This document shows, one piece after another, positions 52,531 through 62,002 of a stretch of 64,000 bases of DNA (within the stretch, counting starts at the first letter, position 1; every line of letters begins with the position of its first letter). Origin of the DNA: Burkholderiales bacterium (GTDB taxonomy: Bacteria; Pseudomonadota; Gammaproteobacteria; Burkholderiales; Casimicrobiaceae); NCBI GenBank assembly GCA_905339295.1, contig CAJPFI010000035.1, positions 1-64,000 on the forward strand. Direction: 5' to 3'. Both the position numbers and the translations under genes were made by a program. The notes under the pieces were generated by a model. The model saw only the letters and a list, made by a program, of their open reading frames with translations. It was not told the DNA's origin and did not search any database.

Positions 52531-52887
52531 TCACGCGACGAGGCGGTTCAGGATCAGGATCGACACGATGAGCCCGTAGATCGCGATCCCTTCGGCCAGC
52601 CCGACGAAGATCAGCAGGCGCGCGAACAGCTCGGGCTTCTCCGCGAGCGCGCCGACCGCCGCCGTGCCGACCTTCGCGACCGCGTAGCCGGCGCCCAGCG
52701 ACGACAGGCCGGTGGCGAGCGCCGCGCCGAGGAGCCCGAAGCTCCATGCGTCGGCCGGCAGGCCCCCGCCGGCCGCGCCGGTGGCGGCGAGCGCCGCGGG
52801 CGCGAAGACGGCGAGCGCCGTCGCCAGGGCGGCCGAGACGGCGGCCAGCGCGACGAGCGCGGTAACGAGCTTGTGCACGGGTTTCAT
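52531..52887 (-). CDS. atpK: V/A-type ATPase subunit K (c-ring proteolipid)
   Basis: A 118-residue membrane protein. An N-terminal hydrophobic alanine-rich segment (about 7-36), possibly a cleavable leader, precedes a two-helix hairpin (50-82 and 88-114). The ion-binding glutamate is Glu99 in GLAEGIAIYGL. One hairpin per chain resembles the archaeal/Thermus form, unlike the four-helix NtpK. GlnThr-type sodium ligands are not obvious, so proton coupling is likelier. Overlaps subunit I by four bases. Confidence 0.9.
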   Translation of the reverse strand: MKPVHKLVTALVALAAVSAALATALAVFAPAALAATGAAGGGLPADAWSFGLLGAALATGLSSLGAGYAVAKVGTAAVGALAEKPELFARLLIFVGLAEGIAIYGLIVSILILNRLVA

Positions 52888-54716
52888 CGGGCGGACTCCT
52901 GCGTGAGGGAAGGGGGCGCGGGCAGCGGCCGGAAGATCCGTCCGCCTGCGGTGAGGAAGCGGGTGAAGAACTCGAACAGGACCAGCCGCGTCGTCTGGAT
53001 CGAGACGACCAGCGTCTCGAGCGCGAGCACGACCAGGTTGCCGGCGACGAGAACGAGTGCCTGCGCGGCGACGTGGCCGGCGGCGTCCGCGAGCGCGACG
53101 ATCGCGGACGACAATCCGGCGTGCGCGAGCGCGAACGCGCCGACTCGGGCGAACGAAAGCGTGTTGATCAGGATCTGGACGAGCCGCTCGGCCAGCGCGG
53201 CGATCGCCGTCAACGCGGCCACCGCGCGGCGCGCGATCGCCGCACGTCCCGCGCAGAAGGCGACCGCACCCGCGGCGGCCGCGACGAAGCCGGCCGGATG
53301 CAGGAATCCCGCGAGGATGCCGAGGTACGCCACGGCGTAGCCCAGGTCGGTCGCGAGCCAGGCCGTGAACTCGCGGCGCCACCAGGCCTCCAGCGCATTG
53401 AGGGCGAGGCCCAGCGTCAGCAACGCGGCGCCGCCTGCGAGCGGGACGATCAGGATGGTGAGCGGCGCGTCGAGCGGCGCCACCCAGAGCGCCGGGAACG
53501 CGTGCACGCTGAACACGCTGCCGAACAGGACGCCGAACACGGCGGCGGCGAGCCCTCCCGCGACGAACAGCCGCGCGATCGGAAAGCGCCTGCGCAGCGC
53601 GAAGCCGGCGCCGGCGATGACGAGGCCCTGTCCCACGTCGCCGAACATGTATCCGAACATCAGCGGGACGGCGACGGCGAGGAGCGCGCTGGGGTCGGCC
53701 TCGTTCGACGACGGCATCCCCATCGCGCGACTGAAGACCTCGAACGGCCGCGCCCACGCGGGGTTGGCGAGCAGCAGCGGTGCCTTCGCCTCCGGCGACG
53801 GCGGCGCGAAGCGCATGAGCGAGCGCGCCCCCGAGCGCTCGATCGCCTCCGCGAGGCGCGACCCGTCGAGGTCGCTCGTCCACCCGGTGATCCAGCAGAA
53901 GTGCTCGCCCGACTCCAGCGCGCTGACGTTGCGGATCAGCCATTGCAGCCGGTCGGCGTCGGCGAGCGCGCGGGGCAGCCGGTGCTTCGCGTGCAGCGCC
54001 TCGAGCGCCTGCGCGGCGCGCCGCGCCTCGGCATCGAGCGCCTCGAGCCGCGCGGCGATCCGGCTCGCGGTCTCGCCGGCGTCCGCGGCGAACCACGACG
54101 GCGCCTCGTGCATGCGCCCCTTGAACAGCGCGGCCTGTCGCGCAAGCGCCTCGACATCCTCGGCGCGGCCGACCGCGAGCACCGCGAGCTGCCGTGGCGC
54201 CGACGCGTCGATCCTGACGTTGCGGACGATCGTTCCGGGCGGCAGTTCCGGAACGGCGTCGGCCGGGTAGACGAGCAATCGCGCGTGCAGCACCGGTCCG
54301 GCGCCGGCGAGGTGCGCGAAGTCGATCGGGGACTCGCCGAAGTCCAAGAGCGCGTCGCGCCAGAGGCCGAGCTCGTCCCGCTCCGAGCCGCAGCGCTGCA
54401 GGTTCCGGATGGCGGGCTCGGCGTCGGCCGCCCAGGCGCGAAGGCTTGCAAGGCTGCGCTCGAGCGTCGCCGCCGGCGACTCGGGGAACGCGCTCGGCGC
54501 ATCCCGCGTCGCGGGCCAGTACGGGCGGTAGCGCGACGCGAGCTCGGCGAACTCGGCGAGTCCCGGCCGAAGGTCGGCGAGCGCGGCCGGCAGCGCGACG
54601 CCGGCGCGCGCCTCCAGCTCGACCGCGCCTGTCGCGGCCAGCGCCTCGAGTGCGATCGTCGCGTCGTCGCGCGCGGCGAGGATCTCGAACCAGCGGGCCG
54701 GGCGCGGGCGGATCAT
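52884..54716 (-). CDS. atpI: V/A-type ATPase subunit I (a-subunit equivalent)
   Basis: Stator subunit of 610 residues. The N-terminal half is a soluble arm with helices (about 1-310). The C-terminal half has seven to eight membrane segments beginning LLAVAVPLMFGYMFGDVGQGLVI, the universal motif of the family, then FGVLFGSVFSVHAFPALW, and the arginine-containing helix LINTLSFARVGAFALAHAGLS, where the Arg faces the c-ring. Overlaps the upstream C-like gene by four bases. Confidence 0.94.
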   Translation of the reverse strand: MIRPRPARWFEILAARDDATIALEALAATGAVELEARAGVALPAALADLRPGLAEFAELASRYRPYWPATRDAPSAFPESPAATLERSLASLRAWAADAEPAIRNLQRCGSERDELGLWRDALLDFGESPIDFAHLAGAGPVLHARLLVYPADAVPELPPGTIVRNVRIDASAPRQLAVLAVGRAEDVEALARQAALFKGRMHEAPSWFAADAGETASRIAARLEALDAEARRAAQALEALHAKHRLPRALADADRLQWLIRNVSALESGEHFCWITGWTSDLDGSRLAEAIERSGARSLMRFAPPSPEAKAPLLLANPAWARPFEVFSRAMGMPSSNEADPSALLAVAVPLMFGYMFGDVGQGLVIAGAGFALRRRFPIARLFVAGGLAAAVFGVLFGSVFSVHAFPALWVAPLDAPLTILIVPLAGGAALLTLGLALNALEAWWRREFTAWLATDLGYAVAYLGILAGFLHPAGFVAAAAGAVAFCAGRAAIARRAVAALTAIAALAERLVQILINTLSFARVGAFALAHAGLSSAIVALADAAGHVAAQALVLVAGNLVVLALETLVVSIQTTRLVLFEFFTRFLTAGGRIFRPLPAPPSLTQESAR

Positions 54717-55474
54717 GCGGCGCGGCCCGCGAGCGCGAGTCCGGGAAAGGCGGCGCGGCGCGCAAGCTCGCCGCGCAGGCGCGCGAGGTCGAGCGCGGCG
54801 AGCGAGAGGAACGCGAACGCCGCGGCCGGATCGAGCGTCGCGCGCCTGAACAGGAGCGTGAGCCGCGCCTCCAGCGCGCGCACGAGCGGCGTGCCGTTGA
54901 CCAGCGCGGGCTCGCGCATCGCCGCGACGTGTGCGGCGATCGCGCGCACGATCGCGTCGAGCAGCGCCGGATCGCCGTCCCTTCCTGCCGGAAGGCGCTG
55001 CCGCAACCCGGCGTGCCACGTGTGTGCCACGCGGTCGGCGTCGGCCATGAGCGCGGCGAGCGGGCCCTCCGGCGCCGTCGCATCGCGCGCATCGCCGCCG
55101 CCTCCGCACAGGTCGCGCAGGACGGGGTCGTCGCGCATCCAGCGCAGCGGCGCGCCGCCCCGCGCGAGATGCGCGATCGCCGGCAGGTCGGCGGCCACCG
55201 AGCACCAGCGTATCGCGGGCTGCCACGCGTCGGGCATCCACGACGCGACCTCCTCGACCAGCTCGCGCCAGCGCCGGCGAAGGATCGCCTCGATCGCGTG
55301 CGGCGGCGTGGACGCTCCGATGCCGGTCATCCACGGGCGCAAGGCGGTCGCGCGCGCCGTGTCGAGCATCGCGCCGAGCTCGCGCACCGGTTCGATGCGC
55401 CGCCACGCGAGATCGTCGGGCCGCGCGCCGTGCCGGGCCGACAGCCGTGCATGCGCGTATTCGAGGCTCCCCAT
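54713..55474 (-). CDS. V-ATPase operon protein, probable subunit C equivalent
   Basis: A 253-residue helical protein not firmly recognised by sequence. It is alanine, arginine and leucine rich with scattered Trp (RRWRELVEEVASWMPDAWQPAIRWCSV). No membrane segment. Position between the G-like and I subunit genes, and overlap of four bases with subunit I, suggest it replaces subunit C, the socket joining the central stalk and c-ring, which is otherwise missing from the operon. This assignment is by context. Confidence 0.65.
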   Translation of the reverse strand: MGSLEYAHARLSARHGARPDDLAWRRIEPVRELGAMLDTARATALRPWMTGIGASTPPHAIEAILRRRWRELVEEVASWMPDAWQPAIRWCSVAADLPAIAHLARGGAPLRWMRDDPVLRDLCGGGGDARDATAPEGPLAALMADADRVAHTWHAGLRQRLPAGRDGDPALLDAIVRAIAAHVAAMREPALVNGTPLVRALEARLTLLFRRATLDPAAAFAFLSLAALDLARLRGELARRAAFPGLALAGRAA

Positions 55475-55480
55475 CGCGGC

Positions 55481-55837
55481 TCACGCTCCGCTGCGGGTGA
55501 GCCGCACCGCGAGCGCGGCGACGGCGGCGTCGACGCGGGCGACGTCGGCCGCGGCGAGCTCGCGGTGCACGTCGGCGTCGGCGGCCTTCCGGTCGAGCGC
55601 CGCGACCTCGGCCGCGGTGCGTCGCTCGAACGCGGCGCGGACCCGTTTGAGGCGCCGCTCGACGCGCGCGGCCACCTCGCGCGCGACCGCGCGGGCGGTT
55701 TCGGTCGACACGGCGGCGCGGGCCTCGGCATCGTCGATCGCCTGTTGCGCGACCCGTTCGGCGGCGAGCACGCGGGCGATCGCGCGCTCGACGTCCGCGG
55801 GGTCGGCGACCGGGTCGGGGGCGGGAGTCATCGGCAT
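55481..55837 (-). CDS. V-ATPase operon small coiled-coil protein, probable subunit G/H
   Basis: A 118-residue, nearly all-helical protein with many Ala, Arg, Glu and Asp (VERAIARVLAAERVAQQAIDDAEARAAV onward). It lacks cysteine and membrane segments. As first gene of the operon and partner to a subunit E-like protein, it probably forms the peripheral stalk (G/H). Composition and position are the only evidence. Confidence 0.65.
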   Translation of the reverse strand: MPMTPAPDPVADPADVERAIARVLAAERVAQQAIDDAEARAAVSTETARAVAREVAARVERRLKRVRAAFERRTAAEVAALDRKAADADVHRELAAADVARVDAAVAALAVRLTRSGA

Positions 55838-55976
55838 GCCGGGCGTGATGCAACTCGCGATGTCGTGGCAACGCGTCTCGCGGGGGATTCTGCGCCCCGG
55901 CCGCGATCCCGGGTTTGATTTGTGTCAGGCGTGCCGGGGCGGTGGCCGGGTCACCAAGGGGCGACGCGTCGTCCCG

Positions 55977-56621
55977 TCAGTACTCGATGGGGAGCGGGTC
56001 GAGCGAGCGCCACAGGTACCAGGTCGCCGCGCTGCGCCACGGGCGCCAGGCTTCGGCCACCGCGCGGATCTCGTCCAGGGTCATCGCCGCGCCGCGCCGG
56101 TAGTGCTGGGCGATCGCGTTGCGCAGTCCGAGGTCGCCGACCGGAAGCACGTCGGGACGCAGCTCGTGGAACATCAGGAACATTTCGGCGGTCCAGCGGC
56201 CGATGCCGCGCACCTCGACGAGCGCGCCGATCAGCGCCTCGTCGTCGAGGCGCTTCCAGCCGCGCGGGTCGAGGCGCCCGGACGCGAAATGCGCGGCGAG
56301 GTCGGCGAGGTAGCCGGCCTTGCGCTGCGAGAACCCGGCGGCGCGCAACGCGGCCGGCGGCAGCGCGGCCACGCGCTCGGGGGCGAGCCGGGGGAACGCC
56401 TTCGAGGCGGCCTCGGGCGCCGCCGTCGCGAGCAGCCGGCGCCAGATCGCGTCGGCGGCCTTGACCGAGATCTGCTGGCCGGTGATCGCGCGGGCAAGCG
56501 CGGTGAACGCGTCGTTGCGGCGCTTCAGGCTCGCGCCGGGGTAGGCGCGCACCAGTCGGCGCATGACGCGGTCGCGCCGCGCGAGCTCGGCGGCAGCCTC
56601 GTCCCACCAGCGCGGCTTCAC
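55977..56621 (-). CDS. DNA-3-methyladenine glycosylase (AlkA-type, HhH-GPD)
   Basis: DNA repair glycosylase of 214 residues. The helix-hairpin-helix VRGIGRWTAEMFLMF (about 137-151) precedes the catalytic Asp163 in LPVGDLGLRNAI. AFTALARAITGQQISVKAADAIWRRL is the typical first helix pair. It lacks the N-terminal AlkA beta domain, as many bacterial AlkA-like enzymes do. Starts with GTG at 56621, overlapping the DUF2062 stop by four bases. Confidence 0.93.
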   Translation of the reverse strand: MKPRWWDEAAAELARRDRVMRRLVRAYPGASLKRRNDAFTALARAITGQQISVKAADAIWRRLLATAAPEAASKAFPRLAPERVAALPPAALRAAGFSQRKAGYLADLAAHFASGRLDPRGWKRLDDEALIGALVEVRGIGRWTAEMFLMFHELRPDVLPVGDLGLRNAIAQHYRRGAAMTLDEIRAVAEAWRPWRSAATWYLWRSLDPLPIEY

Positions 56622-57178
56622 GTCGCGCGTTCGCGCAGCCGCGCGCGCTTGCGCCAGTGGGCGACGACGACGCAGCGCCACGCGAGCCGAACGGCGACCC
56701 AGCCGGCGGTCGCGAGCGTCACGGCCAGCAATGCCAGCCCGAGCGCAAGCGGCTTGCCCAGCTCGACGATCCACGCGGTGAGCGCGGGCACGTAGTCGCC
56801 GGCGGCCGAATAGGTCGGCGGCATCGCGGCGCCCGCGGGCGGCGCGTCGGGGAAGAACAGCCGGCCGTACTCGTAGGCCACCAGGTACAGCGGTACGATG
56901 GTGAACGGATTCGTGTAGAGCGTCGTGATGACGGCGAGCGGGAAGTTCGCGCGCCACAGGAGCGAGAACCCGATCGCGCCGGCCACCTGGACGGGCCCCG
57001 GGATCAGCCCGCAGAACAGCCCCACGGCGACACCGCGCGCGGTTGAGCGCCGGTTCAGGTGCCACAGGTCGGGATCGGAGAGCGCGGGAACGTACCGGAC
57101 CACCCACGGGTGGCGGGTGACCTTCTCGACCGACGGCTTGAGCCGCTCGGTCCACCGGTGGAGGGCGCGTCGCAGCAT
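56618..57178 (-). CDS. DUF2062 membrane protein
   Basis: A 186-residue inner-membrane protein. NRRSTARGVAVGLFCGLIPGPVQVAGAIGFSLLWRANFPLAVITTLYTNPFTIVPLYLVAYEYG is the DUF2062 core, with two to three membrane segments and one more near 140-170. Function unknown. It is divergent from the peptide transporter operon and overlaps the glycosylase gene downstream by four bases. Confidence 0.88.
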   Translation of the reverse strand: MLRRALHRWTERLKPSVEKVTRHPWVVRYVPALSDPDLWHLNRRSTARGVAVGLFCGLIPGPVQVAGAIGFSLLWRANFPLAVITTLYTNPFTIVPLYLVAYEYGRLFFPDAPPAGAAMPPTYSAAGDYVPALTAWIVELGKPLALGLALLAVTLATAGWVAVRLAWRCVVVAHWRKRARLRERAT

Positions 57179-57237
57179 GAGTCGTCGGAAATGGTACTAT
57201 GCGCGGCTTTTTTCACACGGGACAGTCCGGTCCGACC

Positions 57238-59025
57238 ATGCGCCGCCGCTTCGCCACGCTCGTCCGGGGGATCGTCGCCGCCGTCGCGCTGGCCGTTGCG
57301 GCGCCCACGCCCGCCGCGGACCCGTCGAAGGTCTACCGCATCGCGTTCCCGGTCGCCGAGACGAGCTTCGACCCCGCCCGCGTCTCGGACCTCTATTCGA
57401 ACACGGTCAACGAGGCGATCTTCGAGCGACTGCTCTCGTACGACTACCTTGCGCGTCCGGCAAAGGTCGTGCCGATGGTCGCCGAGGCGATGCCGAAGGT
57501 GACCGACGGCGGCCGCACCTACACGTTCACGCTGCGCAAGGGAATCCACTACACGCCGGACCCGGCGTTCAAGGGGAAGAGGCGCGAGCTCGTCGCCGGC
57601 GACTTCGCCTACATGATCAAGCGCCACGCCGACCCGAGGAACCGCTCGCCGTGGGCTTTCATGATAGAGGGCAAGATCGAGGGCCTCGACGCGCTGATCG
57701 AGCGGGCGAAGAAGACCGGGGCGTTCGACTACGATGCGACGATCCCGGGCCTCCGGACGCCGGATGCGCACACGCTGGTGATCCGGCTCGTCGCGCCGGA
57801 CTACCTGTTCAACTACACGGTCGCGCACGTGCCGTTCGGCGCGATGGCGCGCGAGGTCGTCGAGCATTACGGCGTCGAGGAGGTGGGCGGGCACCCGGTC
57901 GGGACCGGCCCGTACGTGCTCAGGGAGTGGAAGCGCGCCTCGCGCATCGTCCTCGAGGCCAATCCCGACTACCGCGGCTTCACCTGGGACTTCGTCGCGG
58001 CCGAGCCCGCGTGGGACGACAGGCTCGTGCGCGACATGCGCGGCAAGAAGATGCCGCAGATCGGCCGCGTCGAGATCTCGATCATCGAGGAGGACCAGTC
58101 GCGATGGCTCGCGTTCGGCGGCAGGGAGCTCGACGTCCTGTCGTTGCCGGGCACGTTCCGCCCGCAGGCGGTGGGACCGGACGGGGAACTGCTGCCGCGC
58201 TGGAAGGCCGAGGGCGTCTCGCTGTACAAGGCGATCGACCCCGAGATCACCTACACGTTCTTCAACTTCCGCGACCCGGTCGTCGGCGGCTACACGGTCG
58301 AGAAGATGGCGCTGCGCCGCGCGATCATCATGGCCTACAACGTGCGCGAGGAGATCGAGATCGTGCGCAAGGGGCAGGCCCGGCAGGCGGAAATGCCGGT
58401 GCCGGCCGGCGTCGTCGGCCACGACCCGGACTACCGCACGATCAACCGGTACGACCCCGACCTCGCGAACAAGCTGCTCGACCGGTTCGGCTATGCGAAG
58501 GGGCCGGACGGCTGGCGGCGCCTTCCCGACGGCAAGCCGCTCGTCATCCGGCAGGCGACGGGCACCACGCAGATCGACCGCACGTTCAACGAGCTGTGGA
58601 AGAAGGCGGCGGACACGATCCACGTGCGCATGGTGTTCGACTCGGGCAAGTTCGGCGACAACCTGAAGCAGGCGAAGGCTTGCCAGCTCATGATGTGGGG
58701 CGCGGCGTGGACCGCGGACTATCCGGACGGCGAGAACTTCATGCAGCTGCTCTACGGCCCGAACACCGGGCAGAGCAACAACGGCTGCTACGAGTCCAGG
58801 GCGTTCGACGCGCTGTATGACAAGGCGCGCGCGCTGCCGCCCGAGGCGCCCGAGCGCAACCGGCTGTTCCTCGAGATGACGCGGCAGATGGAAGTCGACG
58901 GCGCGTGGTCGATGCACGTGTCGCGCGAGCGCAACCAGATGATCCGGCCGTGGGTGATGGGCTACAAGAAGCACCCGATCCTGCACGGCGAGTGGCTTTA
59001 CATGGACCTCGGGCCGCGCACGTGA
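57238..59025 (+). CDS. Peptide ABC transporter substrate-binding protein 1 (family 5)
   Basis: Periplasmic binding protein of 595 residues, SBP family 5 (DppA/OppA/YejA-like). Signal peptide ends near APTPAA-D. FPVAETSFDPARVSDLYSNTVNEAIFERLLSYDYLARPAKVVPMVAEAMP is the typical N-terminal lobe; GTGPYVLREWKRASRIVLEANPDYRG and TADYPDGENFMQLLYGPNTGQSNN follow. The start at 57238 is preferred to 57199 by the signal peptide. It is followed closely by a paralogue. Confidence 0.9.
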   Translation: MRRRFATLVRGIVAAVALAVAAPTPAADPSKVYRIAFPVAETSFDPARVSDLYSNTVNEAIFERLLSYDYLARPAKVVPMVAEAMPKVTDGGRTYTFTLRKGIHYTPDPAFKGKRRELVAGDFAYMIKRHADPRNRSPWAFMIEGKIEGLDALIERAKKTGAFDYDATIPGLRTPDAHTLVIRLVAPDYLFNYTVAHVPFGAMAREVVEHYGVEEVGGHPVGTGPYVLREWKRASRIVLEANPDYRGFTWDFVAAEPAWDDRLVRDMRGKKMPQIGRVEISIIEEDQSRWLAFGGRELDVLSLPGTFRPQAVGPDGELLPRWKAEGVSLYKAIDPEITYTFFNFRDPVVGGYTVEKMALRRAIIMAYNVREEIEIVRKGQARQAEMPVPAGVVGHDPDYRTINRYDPDLANKLLDRFGYAKGPDGWRRLPDGKPLVIRQATGTTQIDRTFNELWKKAADTIHVRMVFDSGKFGDNLKQAKACQLMMWGAAWTADYPDGENFMQLLYGPNTGQSNNGCYESRAFDALYDKARALPPEAPERNRLFLEMTRQMEVDGAWSMHVSRERNQMIRPWVMGYKKHPILHGEWLYMDLGPRT

Positions 59026-59045
59026 TCCGGGCGATCGCGACGACG

Positions 59046-60830
59046 ATGCGCCGCCGGGCCTTCGCGCTCGCCCTCGTCCTGCTCGGCGCGCTGGCCGTTC
59101 CCGCGCACGCCGCGCCGGACATGGGCAAGGTGATCCGCGAGGTGTTCCCGGCCGCCGAGACGGGCTTCGACCCGGCCGCCGTGCACGATCTCTACTCGGC
59201 GACGCTGATCCAGGGCATCTTCGAGACGCTCTACACGTACGACTACCTCGCGCGCCCGGCGAAGGTCGTGCCGCTCGCCGCCGAGTCGATGCCGCAGATC
59301 ACCGGCGACGGCAAGACGTGGACGGTGAAGCTCAGGAAGGGCATCCGCTTCGCGGACGACCCGGCGTTCGGCGGCAAGCCGCGCGAGCTCACCGCCGCCG
59401 ATTACGTCTACTCGCTCAAGCGCCTGGTCGATCCGAGGATCCGCTCGCCGTGGGCGTTCCTGGTCGAGGGCAAGTTCGTCGGCCTCGACGATGTCGCGAA
59501 GGACGCGTCGGCGCGCGGAACGTTCGACTACGACCGCAAGGTCGCGGGGCTCGAGGCGGTCGACCGCTACACGATCCGCTTCCGCCTCAACGACACCGAC
59601 TACAACCTGCCCTACATCCTCGCGCACGAGCCCACGTCCGCGGTCGCGCGCGAGGTGATCGAGAAGTACGGCGAGAGCGACGGGCGCACGCTGGCCAATC
59701 CGGTCGGCACCGGGCCCTACCGCCTCGTCCGCTGGGTGCGCAGCTCGAAGATCCTGCTCGAGGCGAACCCGGACTACCGGGGATTCACGTGGGACTTCGC
59801 CTCCGCGGATCCGGCCGACGCCGCCCTGGTGCGCGAGATGAAGGGCAAGGCGATGCCGAGGGTCGGCCGCGTCGAGGTCTCGATCATCGAGGAGGACCAG
59901 GCCCGGCTCCTCGCGTTCCAGAACGGCGAGATCGACGTGATGAACCTCGAGGGGCCGCTCGCGCCGAACGTCCTCGACGGCGGAACGCTCAGGCCCGGGT
60001 TCGCGTCGAAGGGCGTGAGGCTCTCGCGCATCGTCGACCCCGACCTGTCCTACACCTACTGGAACCTGACCGACCCGGTGGTCGGGGGGCTCGCGACGGA
60101 GAAGGTCGCGCTGCGCCGCGCGATGGCGATGAGCTACAACGTCGCGGACGAGATCCGGGTGATCCGCAACGGGCAGGCGATCGAGGCGAACTATCCGATC
60201 CCGCCGGGCGTGGTCGGGCACGACCCGGCCTGGAAGAGCACGATCGCCTACGACCCGGCCGGCGCCAACGCGCTGCTCGACAAGTTCGGGTACAGGCGCG
60301 GCGCCGACGGATGGCGTACGCTACCGGACGGCAAGCCGCTCGTCGTGCGCCTTTCGTCGCGCCCGGACACGCTCGGGCGCCAGCAGGACGAGCTCTGGAA
60401 GCGGTCGCTCGACGCGATCGGCATCCGGATGGACGTGCACAAGGACAAGTTCCCCGAACTCCTGAAGGCCGAGAAGCAGTGCAAGCTCCAGATGCGGGTC
60501 GCATCGTGGATCGCCGACTACCCGGACGGCGACAACTTCATGCAGTTGCTGTACGGGCCCAACACGCACCAGAGCAACAACGCCTGCGCGCGCATCCCCG
60601 AGTTCGACCGGCTCTACGCGCGCACGCGGAAGATGCCGCCCGGGCCCGAGCGCGACCGGCTCTACCGCGAGATGACCCGGCTGATCGAGGCCTATGCCCC
60701 GTGGCGGCTCATGATCAGCCGCTACCGCAACATGCTGGTCCAGCCGCACGTGCTGGGCTACCGGCGCCACCCGATCCTGCACGCGCACTGGAAGTACCTC
60801 GACGTGGCGCCTCGGGCGACGAACAGGTAG
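59046..60830 (+). CDS. Peptide ABC transporter substrate-binding protein 2 (paralogue)
   Basis: Binding protein of 594 residues, clearly paralogous to the preceding one: both share LARPAKVVP, RSPWAF, GTGPY, LEANPDYRGFTWDF and SIIEEDQ. Signal peptide cleaves near AHA-A. Start at ATG 59046 gives a clean signal peptide; GTG at 59022 overlapping the previous stop is possible. The pair may bind different peptides for one permease. Confidence 0.9.
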   Translation: MRRRAFALALVLLGALAVPAHAAPDMGKVIREVFPAAETGFDPAAVHDLYSATLIQGIFETLYTYDYLARPAKVVPLAAESMPQITGDGKTWTVKLRKGIRFADDPAFGGKPRELTAADYVYSLKRLVDPRIRSPWAFLVEGKFVGLDDVAKDASARGTFDYDRKVAGLEAVDRYTIRFRLNDTDYNLPYILAHEPTSAVAREVIEKYGESDGRTLANPVGTGPYRLVRWVRSSKILLEANPDYRGFTWDFASADPADAALVREMKGKAMPRVGRVEVSIIEEDQARLLAFQNGEIDVMNLEGPLAPNVLDGGTLRPGFASKGVRLSRIVDPDLSYTYWNLTDPVVGGLATEKVALRRAMAMSYNVADEIRVIRNGQAIEANYPIPPGVVGHDPAWKSTIAYDPAGANALLDKFGYRRGADGWRTLPDGKPLVVRLSSRPDTLGRQQDELWKRSLDAIGIRMDVHKDKFPELLKAEKQCKLQMRVASWIADYPDGDNFMQLLYGPNTHQSNNACARIPEFDRLYARTRKMPPGPERDRLYREMTRLIEAYAPWRLMISRYRNMLVQPHVLGYRRHPILHAHWKYLDVAPRATNR

Positions 60831-61053
60831 GAGGAGGGACCTCGAAGAGGAATTCGCGCGGGCGGCCGGCGATCCCGGCGCCGCGCCGCGCGACCAGGCG
60901 ATGCCAAGCCCGCCGCGTGGGGCCGGGAAGGCCCGACGGACGCGGCGGGCGATGGCGCGTGACGAGGCAGTGCGCGGCCGCCGGCCCGGCGTCCGCGCCC
61001 ATGGCGAGGTGCGGGCGCCGCGCGACCCGCGGGCGCCCCGCGGAGGATCGACG
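60831..61053. other. Gap between binding-protein and permease genes
   Basis: A 223-base GC-rich gap with no gene or clear terminator; the permease has a strong GGAGG site at its end. It probably remains within the operon. Confidence 0.4.
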
Positions 61054-61992
61054 ATGACGGCGTACATCATCCGGCGCCTGTGGCAGATGGTCCCGACGCT
61101 CGCGGGCGTCGTGCTCCTGGTGTTCTTCCTGTTCAACTGGATCGGCGGCGATCCCGCGTACGTGCTCGCCGGCAAGATCAGCAACCAGGAGCAGATCGAC
61201 AACATCCGGCGCCAGCTCGGCGTCGACCAGCCCTACTGGGTCCAGCTCTGGATCTTCGTCAAGCAGATCCTCAGCGGCGACTTCGGCGCGTCCTGGAGCA
61301 CCAACGAGCGCATCTCAAGCATCATCCTGACGCGGCTGCCGCCGTCGCTCACGGTGCTCGTGCCGCTCCTGATCCTCGAGACGCTGATCGCCATCGGCCT
61401 CGCGCTCGCGGTGGCCTACGTGCGCGGCTCGCTCACCGACCGGATGGTGATGATCCTGTGCACGATCGGCCTGTCGATCTCGATCCTCGTCTACATCATC
61501 GTTTTCCAGTACGTGTTCGCCTACAAGCTCGGCTGGTTCCCGGTGCAGGGCTGGGGCGACTCGTTCGCCGAGAACCTGTTCCGCTACGCGTCGCTGCCCA
61601 TCCTGATCGGGCTCGCCGTGTCGATCGCCCCGAACCTGCGGCTGTTCCGCACGTTCGTGCTCGACGAGATCAACCAGGACTACGTGCGCACCGCCCGCGC
61701 CAAGGGGCTCTCCGAGAACCGCATCATGTGGGTGCACGTGCTGCGCAACGCGTCGATCCCGATCATCACCTACGTGATGGCCGCGCTGCCGGCGCTGCTC
61801 ATCGGGGCGTTCCTGATCGAGCGCTTCTTCTCGATCCCGGGGATAGGCCGCGAGGTGATCCTCGCCGTCGAGCGCAGCGACTTCCCGGTGATCAAGGCGA
61901 TCACCGTGTACGTCGCGGTCGCGACGATGGTGTTCAACCTGCTCGCCGACCTGATGTACAAGGCAGTGGACCCGCGGGTCCAGCTGCGTTAG
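61054..61992 (+). CDS. Peptide ABC transporter permease (DppB/YejB-like)
   Basis: Inner-membrane permease of 312 residues with six membrane segments. Begins MTAYIIRRLWQMVPTLAGVVLLVFFLFNWIGGDP, the DppB-type start; the coupling loop is DYVRTARAKGLSENRIMWVHVLRNASIPIITYV and the family end GREVILAVERSDFPVIKAITVYVAV is intact. GGAGG lies seven bases before ATG. Confidence 0.93.
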   Translation: MTAYIIRRLWQMVPTLAGVVLLVFFLFNWIGGDPAYVLAGKISNQEQIDNIRRQLGVDQPYWVQLWIFVKQILSGDFGASWSTNERISSIILTRLPPSLTVLVPLLILETLIAIGLALAVAYVRGSLTDRMVMILCTIGLSISILVYIIVFQYVFAYKLGWFPVQGWGDSFAENLFRYASLPILIGLAVSIAPNLRLFRTFVLDEINQDYVRTARAKGLSENRIMWVHVLRNASIPIITYVMAALPALLIGAFLIERFFSIPGIGREVILAVERSDFPVIKAITVYVAVATMVFNLLADLMYKAVDPRVQLR

Positions 61993-62002
61993 GAGGCGGA
62001 CG

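Noticed and set aside
53073-56795. Plus-strand frame of 1240 codons opposite the ATPase operon
   Set aside because: Low-complexity Arg/Glu/Ala sequence, no motif; the minus strand carries clear ATPase subunits.
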